Shown: positions 8,073 through 16,715, counted from the first letter of the stretch. The stretch: 64,000 nucleotides of DNA from Streptacidiphilus sp041262525 (GCF_041262525.1 NZ_JBGCCK010000007.1:266810-330809); one strand, 5' to 3'. The notes: a model not told the origin generated them from the letters alone. Program-made: numbers and translations.

Positions 8073-8378
8073 TCAGAATCCGAACCGGGCGCGCTGGCCC
8101 TCGGGGACGAGCTCGACGTACTCGGGGTGCTTGCTGATCCAGCCCCGGATGAAGGGGCAGAACGGCAGCACGGCCAGCTTCTCCTCGCGGGCGGCGTCGA
8201 GGGCGGTCCTGGCGAGGGTCCCGGCCAGGCCGTGGCCCTCGAAGCGCGGGTCGATCTCGGTGTGGATGAAGGCGATCTCGTTCTCGAACCGGTGGTACTG
8301 GGCGAAACCGGCCAGTACGTCGTCGTCGAAGATCTCGAAGCGCGACTGCTCGGGGTTGTCGGTGACGCGGTGGTCCAT
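8073..8378 (-). CDS. GNAT-like N-acetyltransferase (short, YidJ-type)
   Basis: The 101-residue protein fits the short GCN5-like acetyltransferase family of about 90-100 residues: FEIFDDDVLAGFAQYH, ENEIAFIHTEIDPRFEGHGLAGTLARTALDAAREE (an R/Q-x-x-G-x-G/A acetyl-CoA loop, here RFEGHGLA), then LPFCPFIRGWISKHPEY. The start at 8378 is preceded by an excellent ribosome site (AGGAGG, 6 bases). The long upstream reading to 8687 is spurious. First gene of the operon GNAT-OsmC-pirin, behind a 16-bp palindrome. Acetyl acceptor unknown. Confidence 0.88.
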   Translation of the reverse strand: MDHRVTDNPEQSRFEIFDDDVLAGFAQYHRFENEIAFIHTEIDPRFEGHGLAGTLARTALDAAREEKLAVLPFCPFIRGWISKHPEYVELVPEGQRARFGF

Positions 8379-8432
8379 CGTTCCTCCTGTGAGCCTTCGG
8401 GGTGAGCCCTGATGGGCTGACAGGAGCACTAT

Positions 8433-8448
8433 AGTTGATGCATCAACT
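8433..8448. promoter_or_regulatory. Perfect 16-bp palindrome in the GNAT-OsmC-pirin promoter
   Basis: AGTTGATGCATCAACT is a perfect palindrome. On the minus strand it runs directly into TATAGT, a good -10 box about 55 bp upstream of the GNAT start, so the palindrome fills the -35/-10 spacer. A dimeric repressor bound here would block transcription. The regulator is not identified; the MarR protein at 6113 has a related but different site. Confidence 0.55.
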
Positions 8449-8646
8449 TCTCGCCATCGGCTCTCGTGATCCGCCGCCACCGCTTCCACTCTCCAGGATT
8501 CCGGCCGGACGTGCTGTTCCTGCGGCGCACCGCAGTTGCCCGGCCGTGCACCGAACTGCCCGTCGGCGTGTCGCCGCTGGACGTCGTCGGAACCGCACCG
8601 GAAGTATGGCGCGGGCGGGTGGCTCGGACAGTTGGAGGGATGGCTT

Positions 8647-10080
8647 GTGGACGAGTTCGATGTTGTGGTGCTGGGGGCCGGGCCCACGGGGGAGAACCTT
8701 GCCGACCGGGTGCACGCCGGCGGGTTGAGCGTGGCGGTGGTCGAGCACGAGCTCGTGGGAGGGGAGTGCTCCTACTGGGCCTGCATGCCGAGCAAGGCGC
8801 TGCTGCGCCCGGCCGCCGCGCTCGCGGACGCGCGGCGTGTGGCGGGCTCGCGCGAGGCGGTGACCGGGGGACTTGACGTGGCGGCGGTGCTCAGCCGCCG
8901 GGACGACTTCGCCTCGCACTGGAAGGACGACGGCCAGGTCCGCTGGCTCGACGGGGTCGGGATCACGCTGGTGCGCGGCCACGGGCGGCTCGACGGGGAG
9001 AAGCGCGTCGTCGTGGAGACGGCCGAGGGCGAGCGGCGGGTGCTGGTGGCACGGCACGCGGTGGCGCTCTGCACCGGGACCCGGGCAGCGCTTCCCGGCC
9101 TGCCGGGACTCGCCGAGGCGCGCCCGTGGACCAGCCGCGAGGCGACCGGTTCGCCGGTGGTGCCGGGACGGCTGGCGGTGGTCGGCGGAGGAGTGGTGGC
9201 GGTCGAGATGGCCACCGCCTGGCGGGCGCTGGGCAGCGAGGTGGTGCTGCTGGTGCGTGGTTCGGGGCTGTTGCCCAGGGTCGAGGAGTTCGCCGGGGAC
9301 CTGGTGGCGGAGGGCCTCGCCGCGGCGGGGGTCGATGTGCGCTTCGGCGAGTCCGTGACGGGTGTCCGCCGCGACGGCGGCGGCGAGGTCGAGCTCACGC
9401 TCGCGGGGGGCGGGACGCTGACGGCGGACGAGGTGCTCTTCGCCACCGGTCGCGTGCCGGCCACCGCCGACCTGGGCCTCGAGAGCGTGGGCCTGCCCGC
9501 GGGCAAGCCGGTGGAAGTGGACGACACCGGTCTCGCGGTCGGCGTCCCCGGCGGCTGGCTCTACGCGGCGGGTGACGTCAACGGGCGGGTGTTGATGACG
9601 CATCAGGGCAAGTACCAGGGGCGGATCTTCGGCGCGGCGATCGCCGACCGCGCTGCCGGCCGAGAGCTGGATCTGGCGCCCTGGGGCCGCAGCGTGGCCA
9701 CGGCGGACGAACGGGCCGTGCCGCAGGTGGTTTTCACCGACCCGGAGGTCGCGGCAGTCGGCCTCACCCTCGACGAGGCGCTGAACGCCGGACGTCGGGC
9801 GCGTGCGGTCGACTACGACCTCGGCAATGTCGCCGGCGCCTCACTCTTCGCCGACGGCTACCGCGGTCGTGCCCGCGCCGTGGTGGACCTGGACCGCGAG
9901 ACCCTGCTCGGCGTCACCTTCGTCGGCCCCGGCGTGGCGGAACTCCTCCACGCGGCGACCGTCGCCGTCGCCGGCGAGGTCCCGATCGCCCGACTGTGGC
10001 ACGCCGTCCCGGCGTACCCGACCATCAGCGAGATCTGGCTGCGCCTGCTGGAGACCTACCGCGACAAGGGCGCCACCTGA
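8647..10080 (+). CDS. Class I pyridine nucleotide-disulfide oxidoreductase
   Basis: The 477-residue flavoenzyme has the FAD motif VVVLGAGPTGENLA (residues 7-20), the redox-active pair in GGECSYWACMPSKAL (CxxxxC, near residues 40-54), the NAD(P) motif AVVGGGVVAVEMATA, the second FAD motif GWLYAAGDVN, and the C-terminal dimer motif HAVPAYPTISEIWLRLLE with the His-Glu base pair. It belongs to the lipoamide dehydrogenase, mercuric reductase and mycothione reductase superfamily. CSYWAC is not the usual CLNVGC or CxNxGC, so the exact disulfide substrate is open. The GTG at 8647 follows GGAGGG. An internal GTG farther upstream is unlikely. Confidence 0.9.
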   Translation: MDEFDVVVLGAGPTGENLADRVHAGGLSVAVVEHELVGGECSYWACMPSKALLRPAAALADARRVAGSREAVTGGLDVAAVLSRRDDFASHWKDDGQVRWLDGVGITLVRGHGRLDGEKRVVVETAEGERRVLVARHAVALCTGTRAALPGLPGLAEARPWTSREATGSPVVPGRLAVVGGGVVAVEMATAWRALGSEVVLLVRGSGLLPRVEEFAGDLVAEGLAAAGVDVRFGESVTGVRRDGGGEVELTLAGGGTLTADEVLFATGRVPATADLGLESVGLPAGKPVEVDDTGLAVGVPGGWLYAAGDVNGRVLMTHQGKYQGRIFGAAIADRAAGRELDLAPWGRSVATADERAVPQVVFTDPEVAAVGLTLDEALNAGRRARAVDYDLGNVAGASLFADGYRGRARAVVDLDRETLLGVTFVGPGVAELLHAATVAVAGEVPIARLWHAVPAYPTISEIWLRLLETYRDKGAT

Positions 10081-10115
10081 AGGCTGGGTTACGCCGCTGA
10101 GTCTGGCTGAGCGGC

Positions 10116-10121
10116 TAGGGT
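10116..10121 (+). promoter_or_regulatory. -10 box of a probable leaderless transcript
   Basis: TAGGGT followed by 6 bases and ATG at 10128, without a ribosome site. Confidence 0.45.
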
Positions 10122-10127
10122 CGTGGC

Positions 10128-11150
10128 ATGCGTTACATCATCGTGGGGGCGGGCGCAGTCGGGGGCGCGATCGGCGGGCGGCTGGCCCAGAGCGGCCGGG
10201 AGGTCGCGTTGGTCGCGCGTGGCGCGCATCTGGACGCGCTGCGCGCGGACGGGTTGCGGCTGGTCACGCCCCAGGGGACGGAGCAGCTGCGGATCCCCGC
10301 CTACGCCCACCACGAGGACCTCGGCCCGCTGCGGCGTGACGACGTGCTGGTACTGGCGGTCAAGTCGCAGGACACCGAGAACGTGCTGCGCGACTGGTCG
10401 ACGGCTGCCGTCGGCGGTGGCGGCACGGCGGGCGAGGTGCTGACGGTCGTCTGCGCGCAGAACGGCGTCGCCAACGAGCGCGCCGCGCTGCGGTACTTCG
10501 CGAGCGTCGTCGGCATGTGCGTCTGGCTGCCCGCCACGCACCTCCAGCCCGGCACCGTCGTCGCGCACACCGCGCCGCTCAGCGGGATCCTCACCCTCGG
10601 CCGCTACCCGCAGGGCGGCGACGGCGAACCGGCCGACGAGCTGATCGCGGCAATCGCCGCCGACGTCGCGGGCGCGTACTTCGACGCGCCCGTCGTCGCG
10701 GACGTGATGCGCTGGAAGTACGGCAAGCTGCTCAACAACCTGGGCAACGCGCTGGAGGCGTCGCTGGGACGGGAGCAGCTGGAGAAGTCCGAGGACCTGC
10801 TGGCCGCCGTGCGGGCGGAGGGCGTGGCTGTGCTCGACGCCGCGGGGATCGCGTACGCGACCGACGAGGAGCGCATGGCCGTCCAGGGCAGGCGGATGCA
10901 GGTCGTCCCGATCCCGGACGTCCACCGCGCGGGCGGCTCGACCTGGCAGAGCCTGCACCGGCGCGGCAGCGTCGAGGCGGACTATCTCAACGGCGAGATC
11001 GCGATGCTGGGGCGGGAGCACGGCGTGCCGACGCCCGTCAACGACCTGATGCGGCGTGAGGTGACGCGCCTCGCGCAGGAGGGCCTGCCGCCCGGCAGCG
11101 CGACCCCGGAGGAGCTCCGCGCTCAGCTCGCCCCGGCCACCCGGCCGTGA
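10128..11150 (+). CDS. Ketopantoate reductase (PanE/ApbA) family protein
   Basis: The 340-residue protein starts with the NADP Rossmann motif IIVGAGAVGGAIGGRLAQSG. It has the PanE catalytic Lys region (RWKYGKLLNNLGNAL, near residues 203-217) and the C-terminal helical domain with STWQSLHRRGSVEADYLNGEI, the family's S-x-x-D/L-x-RG-x-x-E-x-D-x-LNGEI motif. PanE reduces 2-dehydropantoate to pantoate for coenzyme A. Many actinobacterial paralogues act on other 2-oxo acids, so the pathway is not certain. No coenzyme A gene is adjacent. Probably transcribed leaderless. Confidence 0.85.
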   Translation: MRYIIVGAGAVGGAIGGRLAQSGREVALVARGAHLDALRADGLRLVTPQGTEQLRIPAYAHHEDLGPLRRDDVLVLAVKSQDTENVLRDWSTAAVGGGGTAGEVLTVVCAQNGVANERAALRYFASVVGMCVWLPATHLQPGTVVAHTAPLSGILTLGRYPQGGDGEPADELIAAIAADVAGAYFDAPVVADVMRWKYGKLLNNLGNALEASLGREQLEKSEDLLAAVRAEGVAVLDAAGIAYATDEERMAVQGRRMQVVPIPDVHRAGGSTWQSLHRRGSVEADYLNGEIAMLGREHGVPTPVNDLMRREVTRLAQEGLPPGSATPEELRAQLAPATRP

Positions 11151-11207
11151 CCTGATTCACGTGGCGTGGTGGTGTAACGGCCGCTCGGCTGATGCATGAT
11201 CACGAGC

Positions 11208-12299
11208 ATGCAGACGGACAACGTGGGAATCAGCGGCCGGGACCGGGCAGCCGGCATGTTCGAGCGCCAGGCGGACGGCTGCGCCGAGCTCGGTTCGCCG
11301 CTCTACGCCGAGCTGCTACGGCGTGGCGCCGCGGACATCCGCGCGGGCGGCCCGTGCGCTGCGGCCGTGGCGGGATACGAGCGGGCCCCCGGCCCCGACG
11401 CGATCGCGCTCCGGCTCCTCGGCGGCGTCCACGCGCTGGTGCTCACCGGGCGGGCCCCGGAGCTGGCCGAGCACTACCCCTCGGTCGGCGGCGCCTTCGA
11501 CCCGGCGCGGCTCGATGCTTGCTGGGGCGCGTTCCGCGACGTCGTGGCGGCGCAGCTGCCGTGGATCAGGGACTGGATGACCCGACCCCCGCAGACCAAC
11601 GAGGTCGGCCGGGCCAACCTGCTGATCACCGGCTTGCTCCGGGCCAACCCCCAGGGCCTTCAGGTCCGGCTCTTCGAGCTCGGCTCGAGCGCGGGTCTCA
11701 ACCTGCGCCCCGACCTCTTCCGCTACACCGCGCCCGGCTATGCCTGGGGCGACGTCGACTCGCCCGTCCGGCTCGAGGACGCCTGGCAGGGCGGAGCGCC
11801 GACTTGGCTGGCCGAGGCGGCGCAGGCGCGGCCCGCCCTTGAGATCGTCGAGCGGCGCGGCTGCGACCTGACCCCGATCGACCCGCTGACGAAGGACGGC
11901 GCGCTGGCGTTGCGCGCCTATGTCTGGGCCGACCAGCCCGCCCGTTTCGCCCGACTGAGCGGTGCCCTGCGTCTCGCGGCGGAGCAGCCGGCCATGGTGG
12001 AGCCTCTGGGCGCGGCGGAGTTCCTCCGCGGCGTGAGTGTGCGGGAGGGGACGCTGACGGTGGTCTGGCACTCGATCATGAAGCAGTACGTGCCGGCGGC
12101 GGAGTGGGCCGAGGTGGAGGTGGAGCTGGCGCGGCTCGCTGCGCAGAGCGCGCCCGAGGCGCCGTTCGCCCATGTGGCATTCGAGCCGGAGCGGGTGGGC
12201 GAGGCGTTCCCCTTCCGCGCGTCCGTGCGCGTCGGCGAGCGGGACCGCGAGGTGCTGGCCGAGGCCTACCCGCACGGCCTGCCGGCCTGGGCGCTGTAG
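11208..12299 (+). CDS. DUF2332 domain-containing protein
   Basis: The 363-residue product matches the DUF2332 family by memory: an N-terminal FERQADGCAELGSPLYAELLRRGAADI, then ALRLLGGVHALVLTGRAPELAEHYPSVGG, NEVGRANLLITGLL, and ELGSSAGLNLRPDLFRY, and near the end GTLTVVWHSIMKQYV. The central LFELGSSAGLNL resembles an S-adenosylmethionine loop, so a methyltransferase-like role has some support, but no function is established. The ATG at 11208 is preferred over 11196 because CATGAT, a -10-like box, lies 7 bases before it and neither has a ribosome site. Cytosolic, no membrane segment. Confidence 0.85.
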   Translation: MQTDNVGISGRDRAAGMFERQADGCAELGSPLYAELLRRGAADIRAGGPCAAAVAGYERAPGPDAIALRLLGGVHALVLTGRAPELAEHYPSVGGAFDPARLDACWGAFRDVVAAQLPWIRDWMTRPPQTNEVGRANLLITGLLRANPQGLQVRLFELGSSAGLNLRPDLFRYTAPGYAWGDVDSPVRLEDAWQGGAPTWLAEAAQARPALEIVERRGCDLTPIDPLTKDGALALRAYVWADQPARFARLSGALRLAAEQPAMVEPLGAAEFLRGVSVREGTLTVVWHSIMKQYVPAAEWAEVEVELARLAAQSAPEAPFAHVAFEPERVGEAFPFRASVRVGERDREVLAEAYPHGLPAWAL

Positions 12300-12312
12300 C
12301 GGGGCCTTACCC

Positions 12313-12951
12313 TTACCGCGCCTCGCCGCTGGGCCGGCGTATGCGGTCGACCAGGCCGAGGACCTCCTCGGCGGAGGGCCAGCGGGCGGCGCTCAGCCGC
12401 TTCGGCTCCTCGGGCCGCGCCTCCTGGCCGGGCTTGCTCCAGTGGCGCAGCGCGTCCGCCTCCTGCGAGCACTCCTCGCTGAGACGGGCCAACTCGTCGT
12501 CGGCGAAGCGGTGCTGCCGGTCCTGGACCGCCCAGCGCAGCTCCTCGGCGGCGTGCGTGATGCGTTCGGCGCGCTCGCGCAGCTCCGGCAGCTTGGCGTC
12601 GACCCTGGTCGCGTCAGGTTCGCGCTCCAGCACGCGCAGCTGGCCGTCGAGCTCCGCGGCGTGCTCGTCCAGGCGACGGAGCAGTTGCAGCGACTCGCCG
12701 ACCTGCGCGTCCTGCGCGGCGGCCGCGTCCAGGGCCTGCCGGGTGCCCTCCAGCGAGTTGCGCAGGCGCAGCCGGAGGGAGGCGATGCGTCCCGGCGCGC
12801 CGGGGTTCGTGTAGGCGCGCGCCTTGAGCGCGACGTTCTCCGCCTTGACGCTCACCGCGCGGGCGGCCCGCACCGCGCCCACCACGACCAGCGCCCCGAG
12901 TGCGAGCACGATGCACCCGACCAGCACGATCAGGATTCCCACAGCCTCCAT
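12313..12951 (-). CDS. Membrane-anchored coiled-coil protein, function unknown
   Basis: The 212-residue product has one N-terminal membrane helix (residues 4-29, GILIVLVGCIVLALGALVVVGAV). A long charged helical region with heptad-like Leu spacing follows (LRLRLRNSLEGTRQALDAAA, LLRRLDEHAAELDGQLRVLE), and the C-terminal part contains RLSAARWPSAEEVLGLVDRIRRPSGEAR. The ATG at 12951 follows GGGAGG; a longer in-frame reading to 13395 overlaps the neighbouring acyl-CoA synthetase antisense-wise and is rejected. It is convergent with the DUF2332 gene, 13 bp apart. No family recognised. Confidence 0.75.
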   Translation of the reverse strand: MEAVGILIVLVGCIVLALGALVVVGAVRAARAVSVKAENVALKARAYTNPGAPGRIASLRLRLRNSLEGTRQALDAAAAQDAQVGESLQLLRRLDEHAAELDGQLRVLEREPDATRVDAKLPELRERAERITHAAEELRWAVQDRQHRFADDELARLSEECSQEADALRHWSKPGQEARPEEPKRLSAARWPSAEEVLGLVDRIRRPSGEAR

Positions 12952-13072
12952 CGTCCGCCTGCCTCCCTCGCCTGCCCCCGGACCAAGAACTCCACCGTAG
13001 CCCCTGGTTCCGACGACGGCGCCGCTGTTCGGGGTGAGCTGGGGGATCACTGGGGGAGAACCCTGACGCACG

Positions 13073-14689
13073 TCAGGGGGAGCCCCCGGCGACCTCCTTC
13101 GCCCAGCGCATGTCCGGCTTGCCGGTGGGAGTGCGCTCGATCGCCGGGACCAGGTGCAGGCGGCGCGGCACCTTGAACCGGGCCACGTGGGCCCGGCAGT
13201 GCTCCTGCAGCGCTGCCAGCGTGAGCTCGGCGGCGCCGTCGCGCTGGTGGACCAGGGCCACCACGGTCTCGCCCCAGCGCTCGTCCGGGGCGCCCACCAC
13301 GACCGTGTCGTAGACGGCCGGGTGCGCCTTGATCGCCGACTCGACCTCCTCGGGGAAGATCTTCTCCCCGCCGGAGTTGATGCAGGACGAGCCACGTCCC
13401 AGCAGCGTGATCCGGCCGTCCTCCTCGCGGCGGGCCCAGTCGCCGGGGACCGAGTAGCGGGTGCCGTCGGGCGCGGTGCGGAACACCTCGGCGCTCTTGA
13501 CCGGGTCGCCCAGGTAGCGGAGCGGGATGTTGCCGCGCCGCGCGAGCTTGCCGACGACCCCGGGCGGCAGCGGGTTGAGGTCGTCGTCCACGACCTCCGA
13601 GTCGCCGATCGCCTTGGTGGTCACCGAGCCCTGGCTGCCTTCCTCACCGGCCCGCCACTGGCTCACCCCGCCCGCGCCGCCCTCGGAGGAGCCGATGGCG
13701 TCGCTGAGATACAGGTTCGGCAGCAGCTCCAGATAGCGGCGCTTGACCGGCGCGGAGAACAGCGCCGCGCTGCTGACCAGGCCGAACATCGAGCTCAGGT
13801 CGTAGTCCGCGCCCGGCGCGTCCAGCGTCTCGACGAGCGGGCGGCCCATCGCGTCGCCGGTGATCATGACGACGTTGACCTTCTCGCTGCCCACCAGCTC
13901 CCAGACTCGGCGCGGCTCGAAGCGGTCGAGCAGGACGGCCCGGTTGCCCTTGAAGAGCTGCTGCATCAGAGCCCACTGCGTCGCGCCGTGCATGAGCGGT
14001 GCGATCGGGAAGAAGGTGATGGGGTGGTCGTAACCGGTGGTGACGATCTCCTCGGGGGTGGCCATCCGGTGCCCGTTGGTGACATCGATGCCGCCGCCCA
14101 GGGCGAAGAAGACGTCCTCCTGCCGCCAGACCACGCCCTTGGGCAGGCCGGTCGTTCCGCCGGTGAAGAGCAGGTAGTGGTCGTCGGGGGAGCGCGGTGC
14201 GAAGTCCCGCTGCGGGCTGCCGGAGGCGACCGCCTTCTCGTACGGCACCGCCTGCAGGGCCGAGCCCGGGTTGCCGTCGTCGATGGCGATCAGGTGCCGC
14301 AGCCCAGGCAGGCCGGGCAGGACCTCGGCGACGCGGTCGGCGTACTGCTCCTGGTAGATCATCGCGGCGGGCTCGGCCATGCCGAGCAGGTAGCTCAACT
14401 CATCTGTCACATAGCGGTAGTTGACGTTGACGCAGACCGCACGGATCTTGCAGATCGCCAGCAGGGACTCCACCCACTCCGCGCAGTTCAGCGCGTAGAC
14501 GGCGACCCGGTCGCCCGGACCGAGGCCGGTCTCCTGGAGGTGGTGGGCGAGGCGGTTGGCGCGCTCGTCCAGCTCGGCGAAGCTGCGGCGGTGCACGGCG
14601 GTGCCGTCGACGGAGGCGCAGCTGACCGCCTCCCGCGTCGGGTAGTGGTCAACCGCCTGCTCGAACAGATCGGCCAGGTTGAATTCCAT
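13073..14689 (-). CDS. Acyl-CoA synthetase, FadD19-like (sterol side chain)
   Basis: The 538-residue adenylate-forming enzyme has the AMP-binding P-loop LLFTGGTTGLPKGVVWRQED near residues 172-190, the adenine motif DAIGSSEGG, the hinge region GRGSSCINSGGEKIFPEEVE and the catalytic C-terminal Lys in TPTGKPDMRWAKE. FadD enzymes activate fatty or steroid side-chain acids to CoA thioesters. Three contextual facts favour the FadD19 type: it is divergent from an enoyl-CoA hydratase, the shared promoter has KstR-like sites, and a DUF35/Ltp operon follows, as in mycobacterial and rhodococcal sterol clusters. In Rhodococcus, fadD19 is needed for C-24-branched sterol side chains. Orthology is inferred, not proven. 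Confidence 0.85.
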   Translation of the reverse strand: MEFNLADLFEQAVDHYPTREAVSCASVDGTAVHRRSFAELDERANRLAHHLQETGLGPGDRVAVYALNCAEWVESLLAICKIRAVCVNVNYRYVTDELSYLLGMAEPAAMIYQEQYADRVAEVLPGLPGLRHLIAIDDGNPGSALQAVPYEKAVASGSPQRDFAPRSPDDHYLLFTGGTTGLPKGVVWRQEDVFFALGGGIDVTNGHRMATPEEIVTTGYDHPITFFPIAPLMHGATQWALMQQLFKGNRAVLLDRFEPRRVWELVGSEKVNVVMITGDAMGRPLVETLDAPGADYDLSSMFGLVSSAALFSAPVKRRYLELLPNLYLSDAIGSSEGGAGGVSQWRAGEEGSQGSVTTKAIGDSEVVDDDLNPLPPGVVGKLARRGNIPLRYLGDPVKSAEVFRTAPDGTRYSVPGDWARREEDGRITLLGRGSSCINSGGEKIFPEEVESAIKAHPAVYDTVVVGAPDERWGETVVALVHQRDGAAELTLAALQEHCRAHVARFKVPRRLHLVPAIERTPTGKPDMRWAKEVAGGSP

Positions 14690-14748
14690 GGCCGGAGAGT
14701 AGGAGCCGTTCCTTCAGAACTCCAGGCTTCCGGCATCTTGAACATTCC

Positions 14749-14762
14749 TGGAACTTGTTCTT
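14749..14762. promoter_or_regulatory. KstR-like operator, site 1
   Basis: TGGAACTTGTTCTT fits the published KstR motif TnnAACnnGTTnnA except for the last base. It lies 60 bp upstream of the fadD start, in the divergent promoter. Confidence 0.5.
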
Positions 14763-14793
14763 GGAACTTTACTTGAAAACCCGTCAGCAAGAC

Positions 14794-14807
14794 TGCAACC
14801 TGTTCTA
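14794..14807. promoter_or_regulatory. KstR-like operator, site 2
   Basis: TGCAACCTGTTCTA matches TnnAACnnGTTnnA at every fixed position. It lies 45 bp upstream of the enoyl-CoA hydratase start. KstR is the TetR-family repressor of sterol catabolism in actinobacteria; its gene is not in the window. Confidence 0.6.
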
Positions 14808-14851
14808 GATCTGAACCGGATTCGGTCGGCGAAGGCTGCGGAGGCTGCTCC

Positions 14852-15655
14852 ATGGCGGGCACAGAACATCTGATCATCGAACGACAGGGCGCGACACTCG
14901 TGTTGACGCTGAACCGCCCTGAGGCCAAGAACGCGTTCTCGCTACCGATGCTCGTCGGATTGCACGACGCCTGGATCGAGGCGGACGCGGACGACGACGT
15001 CAGGTCGATTGTGCTCACCGGTGCGGGCGGAGCGTTCTGTGCCGGAATGGACCTCAAGGCGCTGGCCGGCGGGGGATTCGCGCAGGACGACCCCTCCCGC
15101 GCACGCCTCGCCGCCGACCCGGACCTGCACTGGAAGGCGATGCTGCGGCACCACCGGCCGCGCAAGCCCGTCATCGCGGCCGTCGAGGGCGTCTGCGTCG
15201 CCGGCGGCACGGAGGTGCTGCAGGCCACGGACATCCGCGTCGCCGCCGAGTCGGCGAGCTTCGGGCTCTTCGAGGTCCGGCGCGGGCTCTTCCCCGTCGG
15301 CGGCTCGACCGTCCGGCTCACCCGCCAGATCGCACACACCCACGCGTTGGAGATGCTGCTCACCGGCCGCCGCTACAGCGCCGCGGAGGCGCGTGACATC
15401 GGCCTGGTGGGAAGCGTCGTCCCGGACGGCACGGCGCTCAAACGGGCACTGGAACTGGCCGAGGCCGTGAACGAGGCGGCACCGCTCGCCGTCGAGGCGG
15501 TCAAGCGTTCGGTCTACGAGACGGCCGCGATGAGCGAGGAGGACGGGCTCAAGCGCGAGCTGGAGATCGGCTGGCCGATCTTCGCGACCGAGGACGCCAA
15601 GGAGGGCCCGCGCGCCTTCGCCGAGAAGCGCGCCCCCGTCTACCGCCGGCGCTGA
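14852..15655 (+). CDS. Enoyl-CoA hydratase/isomerase family protein (EchA19-like)
   Basis: The 267-residue crotonase-fold protein has the oxyanion-hole segments GAGGAFCAGMDLKAL (near residues 56-70) and VEGVCVAGGTEVLQATDIRVA, where the Glu after GGT is a catalytic acid/base candidate. A second position (FEVRRGLFPVGG) holds Glu-Val-Arg in the usual second catalytic area. The ATG at 14852 follows GGAGG by 8 bases. Divergent from the fadD gene and 45 bp ahead of the DUF35/Ltp genes, so it probably hydrates a 2,3-unsaturated sterol side-chain CoA before retro-aldol cleavage (inference). Confidence 0.9.
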   Translation: MAGTEHLIIERQGATLVLTLNRPEAKNAFSLPMLVGLHDAWIEADADDDVRSIVLTGAGGAFCAGMDLKALAGGGFAQDDPSRARLAADPDLHWKAMLRHHRPRKPVIAAVEGVCVAGGTEVLQATDIRVAAESASFGLFEVRRGLFPVGGSTVRLTRQIAHTHALEMLLTGRRYSAAEARDIGLVGSVVPDGTALKRALELAEAVNEAAPLAVEAVKRSVYETAAMSEEDGLKRELEIGWPIFATEDAKEGPRAFAEKRAPVYRRR

Positions 15656-15699
15656 CGCCCACCGACCACGCTCGCCCCCCGACTGCGAAGGACCCTGCC

Positions 15700-16188
15700 A
15701 TGCCCCCCGAGGTGCTCAGCGCACCGCTCGTCGTCGAGTTCCCCTTCACCCGCTCGACCGGCCCCGTTCTCGGAGCCTTCCTCACCGGACTGCGTGAGCG
15801 CGTCGTCCTCGGCGTGCGGGCCACCGACGGGCGGGTGCTGTGCCCGCCCGCCGAGTACGACCCGGTCACCGCCGAGGAGTTGACCGATCTGGTGGTGCTC
15901 GGACAGCTCGGCACCGTCACCACCTGGGCGTGGAACGACCACCCCCGGCCCTACCAGCCGCTCGACACCCCCTTCGCCTGGGTGCTCGTCCGCCTCGACG
16001 GCGCGGACACCGCGCTGCTGCACGCACTCGACGCGCCGCGCCACACCCTGCGCAGCGGCATGCGCGTCGCCATCCGCTGGGCGGAGGAGCGCAGCGGCGC
16101 CATCACCGACATCGCCTGCTTCGTGCCGGCGCCGACCGCCTCTCCGACCGCGCCGCCGACTCCCGACCCGGAGGGCCCCTCCGCATGA
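15700..16188 (+). CDS. DUF35 OB-fold protein without zinc ribbon
   Basis: The 162-residue product shows the OB-fold part of the DUF35 (ChsH2/acyl-CoA-associated) family: RVVLGVRATDGRVLCPPAEYDP, then LVVLGQLGTVTTWAWNDHPRPYQPLDTPFAWVLVRLDGADTALLHAL, then GMRVAIRWAEERSGAITDIACFVP. The zinc-ribbon position has one Cys instead of four, so this member probably binds no zinc. DUF35 proteins pair with Ltp-type thiolase-fold subunits. It has a ribosome site (GAAGGA) and overlaps the next gene by ATGA. Confidence 0.8.
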   Translation: MPPEVLSAPLVVEFPFTRSTGPVLGAFLTGLRERVVLGVRATDGRVLCPPAEYDPVTAEELTDLVVLGQLGTVTTWAWNDHPRPYQPLDTPFAWVLVRLDGADTALLHALDAPRHTLRSGMRVAIRWAEERSGAITDIACFVPAPTASPTAPPTPDPEGPSA

Positions 16189-16715
16189 CCTCAGTCGCCG
16201 AACTCCTGGCGGGCATCCCCGAACTCGCAGGCGTGGAGCCCGTCACCCGGGTGACGCTCCCGGCCCGCCTGGAGTACACCTACTCCCCGGGCACCGCGCA
16301 GACCCGCTTCCTGACCGCGTTGCCCGACAAGCGCCTGCTCGCCGAGCGCTGCCCGCAGTGCACCCGCGTCTACGTGCCGCCCCGCGGGGCCTGCCCGACC
16401 TGCGGGATCGCCACCTCCGAACAGCTCGAACTGCCGCACACCGGAACCGTCACCACCTTCTGCATCGTCAACATCGCCGCCAAGGGCCTCGATGTCGAGG
16501 TGCCCTACTGCTACGCCTACGTGCTGATCGACGGCGCCCATGTCGGCCTGCACGCGCGCATCGGCGGGATCCCCTACGCCGAGGTCCACATCGGGCAGCG
16601 CGTCGAGGCCGTCTGGAACGAGGCGAAGCTCGGCCCGAGCCTGGCCTCCATCAGCCACTTCCGTCCCACCGGCGAGCCGGACGCGGACCCCGAGAGCTAC
16701 CGGAGGTGGATGTGA
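16185..16715 (+). CDS. DUF35 protein with zinc ribbon and OB fold
   Basis: The 176-residue protein carries a four-Cys zinc ribbon (C56, C59, C70, C73 in ERCPQC and ACPTC) followed by an OB fold (LPHTGTVTTFCIVNI, YCYAYVLIDGAHVGLHARIGGI, VWNEAKLGPSLASISHFRP). In sterol catabolism, DUF35 proteins hold the CoA ester and form complexes with Ltp aldolases (the Ltp2-ChsH2 pair is the studied example). The ATG overlaps the preceding stop (ATGA), and its own stop overlaps the GTG of the Ltp gene that follows, so all are translationally coupled. Confidence 0.9.
   Translation: MTSVAELLAGIPELAGVEPVTRVTLPARLEYTYSPGTAQTRFLTALPDKRLLAERCPQCTRVYVPPRGACPTCGIATSEQLELPHTGTVTTFCIVNIAAKGLDVEVPYCYAYVLIDGAHVGLHARIGGIPYAEVHIGQRVEAVWNEAKLGPSLASISHFRPTGEPDADPESYRRWM

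Noticed and set aside
7588..8687. Longer starts for pirin, OsmC and GNAT genes
   Set aside because: The extensions are Pro/Arg-rich antisense-like sequence and the chosen starts have ribosome sites or ATGA overlaps.
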